NCBI RefSeq assembly: GCF_000708885.1
Contig: NZ_JEOE01000021.1
Span: 1 to 52,672 of the forward strand
Source of the DNA: Cellulomonas sp. HZM
Lineage (GTDB): Bacteria; Actinomycetota; Actinomycetes; Actinomycetales; Cellulomonadaceae
DNA length: 52,672 nt
Direction: 5' to 3'
The notes below the pieces were generated by a model. That model was not told where the DNA came from. It did not search any database and worked only from the letters and a program-made list of their open reading frames with translations. A program made the translations under genes and the position numbers. Positions within the stretch are counted from its first letter, which is position 1, and each line of letters opens with the position of its first letter. Below are positions 51,294 to 52,672 of the stretch, piece by piece.

Positions 51294-52223
51294 TCACAGG
51301 ACGGCCGCCTCACGCAGGAGCGCCGCGAAGCGCTCCGGTGAAAGCGCGGTCGACCAGGTCCATCGCAGCACCCGCAGGCCTGTCGCCCGCAGCCGATCCT
51401 CCCGCACCTTCTCCGCCCACACCCGTTCCTCGAGCGCGTGCCCCGACGCGACGCCGTCCGCCCGGTACTTCAACCGCCCGTCGAACTCCCCGACGAGCCG
51501 CAGCTCTGGCCAGAAGAAGTCGCAGCGCCCGACGAGACCCGCGGCATCACGCACCTCGTGCTGCAACTCCGGCCGGGGCGCCGCGAGCTCTATCATCCGT
51601 CCCCTGCTCAGCGACTCCCCCACGGACTCAGCGCGTCCGTCGGCCATCGCCACGACCCGCGCGGCTGCCCTGCTCCCGCGGCGTGCGACCACTCGCGCGG
51701 CCGCGCGCTCCAGGTCCACGGCCGTCACGAGGCCGTGAGCGAGCGCGTGATCCGCCATCGCGAGGGCCGTGACGAACGGTGCCGACCTGGCGACATCGAC
51801 GACGGTCGTCGCCACGTCCGTCACGGGCACGCCGTCGCGGACCACGATCGACGGCGTCAGGTCGGTGCAGTGCCGGACGACGCCTGGCCACGACCGGCCG
51901 CCTGTGCGAGGGCCGACGACGACGTGGACCTCACTCGGCCACGACCCGATGAGCGGGGGCCGCCAGACGGCTGCGGCCGAGAGATGCGAGAACGGCCGGC
52001 CGCCCAACCGCTCGTCCGACGCGAGCACGGTCAGGCGGTACCGGTCCGCCGCCGGCAGCGCTTCCCATGCGCCCGCGTCGACATAGGCATCCCGACGGAC
52101 GCGCACCGCTCTCCCCTGACGCGCGGCTTCGCGCAGGATCCTCGGGTCGATCCCGGCGTCCCGTGCGTTCCGCGCGCGCATCACGCCCCGACGTACCAGA
52201 GTCGCCATCGCGTCGTCGTCCAT
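51294..52223 (-). CDS. AbiEi-like winged-helix / DUF559 endonuclease-like protein
   Basis: The 309-residue protein has an N-terminal winged-helix region (about 1-50: RRGVMRARNARDAGIDPRILREAARQGRAVRVRRDAYVDAG) like AbiEi antitoxins. A middle domain follows (SHLSAAAVW, VHVVVGPRTGGRSWPGVVRHC, VPVTDVATTVVDVAR). The C-terminal DUF559/Vsr-like fold has CDFFWPELRLVGEFDGRLKY with Asp235, Glu246 and Lys252, a PD-(D/E)xK-like set. No AbiEii-type toxin is next to it within the window. Such solitary proteins are common in actinobacteria; function is unproven. ATG 52223 gives the full winged helix; ATG 52208 is an alternative. Palindromic repeats flank it on both sides. Confidence 0.85.
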   Translation of the reverse strand: MDDDAMATLVRRGVMRARNARDAGIDPRILREAARQGRAVRVRRDAYVDAGAWEALPAADRYRLTVLASDERLGGRPFSHLSAAAVWRPPLIGSWPSEVHVVVGPRTGGRSWPGVVRHCTDLTPSIVVRDGVPVTDVATTVVDVARSAPFVTALAMADHALAHGLVTAVDLERAAARVVARRGSRAAARVVAMADGRAESVGESLSRGRMIELAAPRPELQHEVRDAAGLVGRCDFFWPELRLVGEFDGRLKYRADGVASGHALEERVWAEKVREDRLRATGLRVLRWTWSTALSPERFAALLREAAVL

Positions 52224-52385
52224 CCGCGCACCCTGCCAGCGCGGGCCCCGGCACCCTCGCCGCCATCCACGGGCCGCCGGCACCAGCACGCGCCCCCCGC
52301 ACACGCGCCGCCCCACGGGACACCGCTGCCCCCGCCTCGAGCCAGAGCCTGGCCCTACCGGGCCGGCGGGCGCCCAGCCGATGCC

Positions 52386-52455
52386 CGAGCGCGCGTGTCC
52401 CGACGCGGGCGCGTACCGCACACCGCGCGCGCTCGCGCCGCAGCACGCGCGCTCG
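52386..52455. repeat. Palindromic GC repeat, copy B (70 bp)
   Basis: CGAGCGCGCGT (52386-52396) and ACGCGCGCTCG (52445-52455) are exact inverted ends. The interior is TCCCGACG...GCGCGTACCGCAC..CGCGCGCGCTCGCGC.GC. It is closely similar to copy C along its full length. Confidence 0.85.
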
Positions 52456-52557
52456 ACGAGTGCAGTACGGCAAGCACCCAAGCCGCCGGCGACGGCGGGA
52501 CGCGAGCGGCGAGCGTGCCAGGTATCTGTACGGCCGGTGACCGCGCGGCGCGAGCAG

Positions 52558-52627
52558 CGAGCGCGCGTCTCCCGACGTGTGCGCGTGCCGCACTCCACGC
52601 GCGCTCGCGCTGCCACACGCGCGCTCG
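52558..52627. repeat. Palindromic GC repeat, copy C (70 bp)
   Basis: The same 11-bp inverted ends at 52558-52568 and 52617-52627, and the same 70-bp length and order of internal blocks as copy B, differing at scattered single bases. Copies A, B and C are all in the same orientation. Confidence 0.85.
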
Positions 52628-52672
52628 GTGAGGGGCGGCGCCAGAGGCGCGGGTGGCGCACGGGCGGGGGGG

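Larger units (their letters stand above)
52224..52672. other. Repeat-rich region upstream of the AbiEi-like gene (no gene)
   Basis: These 449 bp hold two 70-bp copies of the palindromic repeat (52386-52455 and 52558-52627) among GC-rich, alternating CGCG sequence. Long open frames run through it on the minus strand but have the composition of repeats. I see no promoter I can defend for the AbiEi-like gene here. Confidence 0.5.

Noticed and set aside
52224..52661. A 146-codon N-terminal extension of the AbiEi-like protein through the palindromic repeats
   Set aside because: The amino acids are Arg/Ala/Gly repeats from the 70-bp elements; the winged helix starts at 52223.

Overview
The window is a very GC-rich chromosomal segment with many GTG starts, overlapping ATGA/GTGA gene junctions and leaderless promoter signals. 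Together with the gene order, this points to an actinobacterium of the Micrococcales. Cellulomonas or a close relative is my best guess, from infA-rpmJ-rpsM-rpsK-rpoA-rplQ without rpsD, a LAxTG-anchored Ig-repeat protein, and DUF5709 and Excalibur proteins. No rRNA, tRNA, CRISPR array, transposase or phage gene was seen.

Layout. Positions 1-1409 (+) hold the 3' part of a DUF222/HNH endonuclease gene, followed by a 23-bp-period repeat array that runs into the stop codon of tsaD. From 1563 to 19487 most genes lie on the minus strand and form an interrupted housekeeping cluster. Read in transcription order it is rplM-rpsI, glmM-def, a DedA protein, a lipoprotein, glmS, a MazG-like pyrophosphohydrolase, acpS, nnr (NAD(P)HX repair), a P-loop kinase, alr, tsaE, tsaB, rimI, a rhodanese and tsaD. 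Single plus-strand genes (coaA, an LLM oxidoreductase, a RutE-like nitroreductase) are interspersed. These genes serve cell-wall precursor synthesis, CoA/ACP metabolism, cofactor repair and the tRNA t6A modification.

Positions 19761-34154 are more accessory: a divergent lysG/lysE pair, an ABC-F protein, small secreted and acidic proteins, a P-type cation ATPase, truA, a ROK sugar kinase, an alpha/beta hydrolase and a 1533-residue surface protein. The surface protein has 13 Ig-like repeats and a LAxTG anchor. It lies between rplQ and truA, which are neighbours in many bacteria.

Positions 34287-50778 are the ribosomal protein superoperon on the minus strand: rpsJ-rplC-rplD-rplW-rplB-rpsS-rplV-rpsC-rplP-rpmC-rpsQ, then rplN-rplX-rplE-rpsZ-rpsH-rplF-rplR-rpsE-rpmD-rplO, then secY-adk-map, then infA-rpmJ-rpsM-rpsK-rpoA-rplQ. 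Several ribosomal proteins carry low-complexity tails. The most striking is L15, with about 106 extra Lys/Ala/Pro-rich N-terminal residues. Upstream of rpsJ, where tuf is often found, lies a lone gene for an AbiEi-like/DUF559 protein flanked by three copies of a 70-bp palindromic GC-rich repeat.

The most unusual features are non-coding. Tandem or palindromic repeat arrays abut the stop codons of at least six genes: tsaD, the kinase at 7631, acpS, the Excalibur gene, map and the AbiEi-like gene. About eight start codons sit 6-7 nt downstream of a TANNNT hexamer, which suggests leaderless transcripts.
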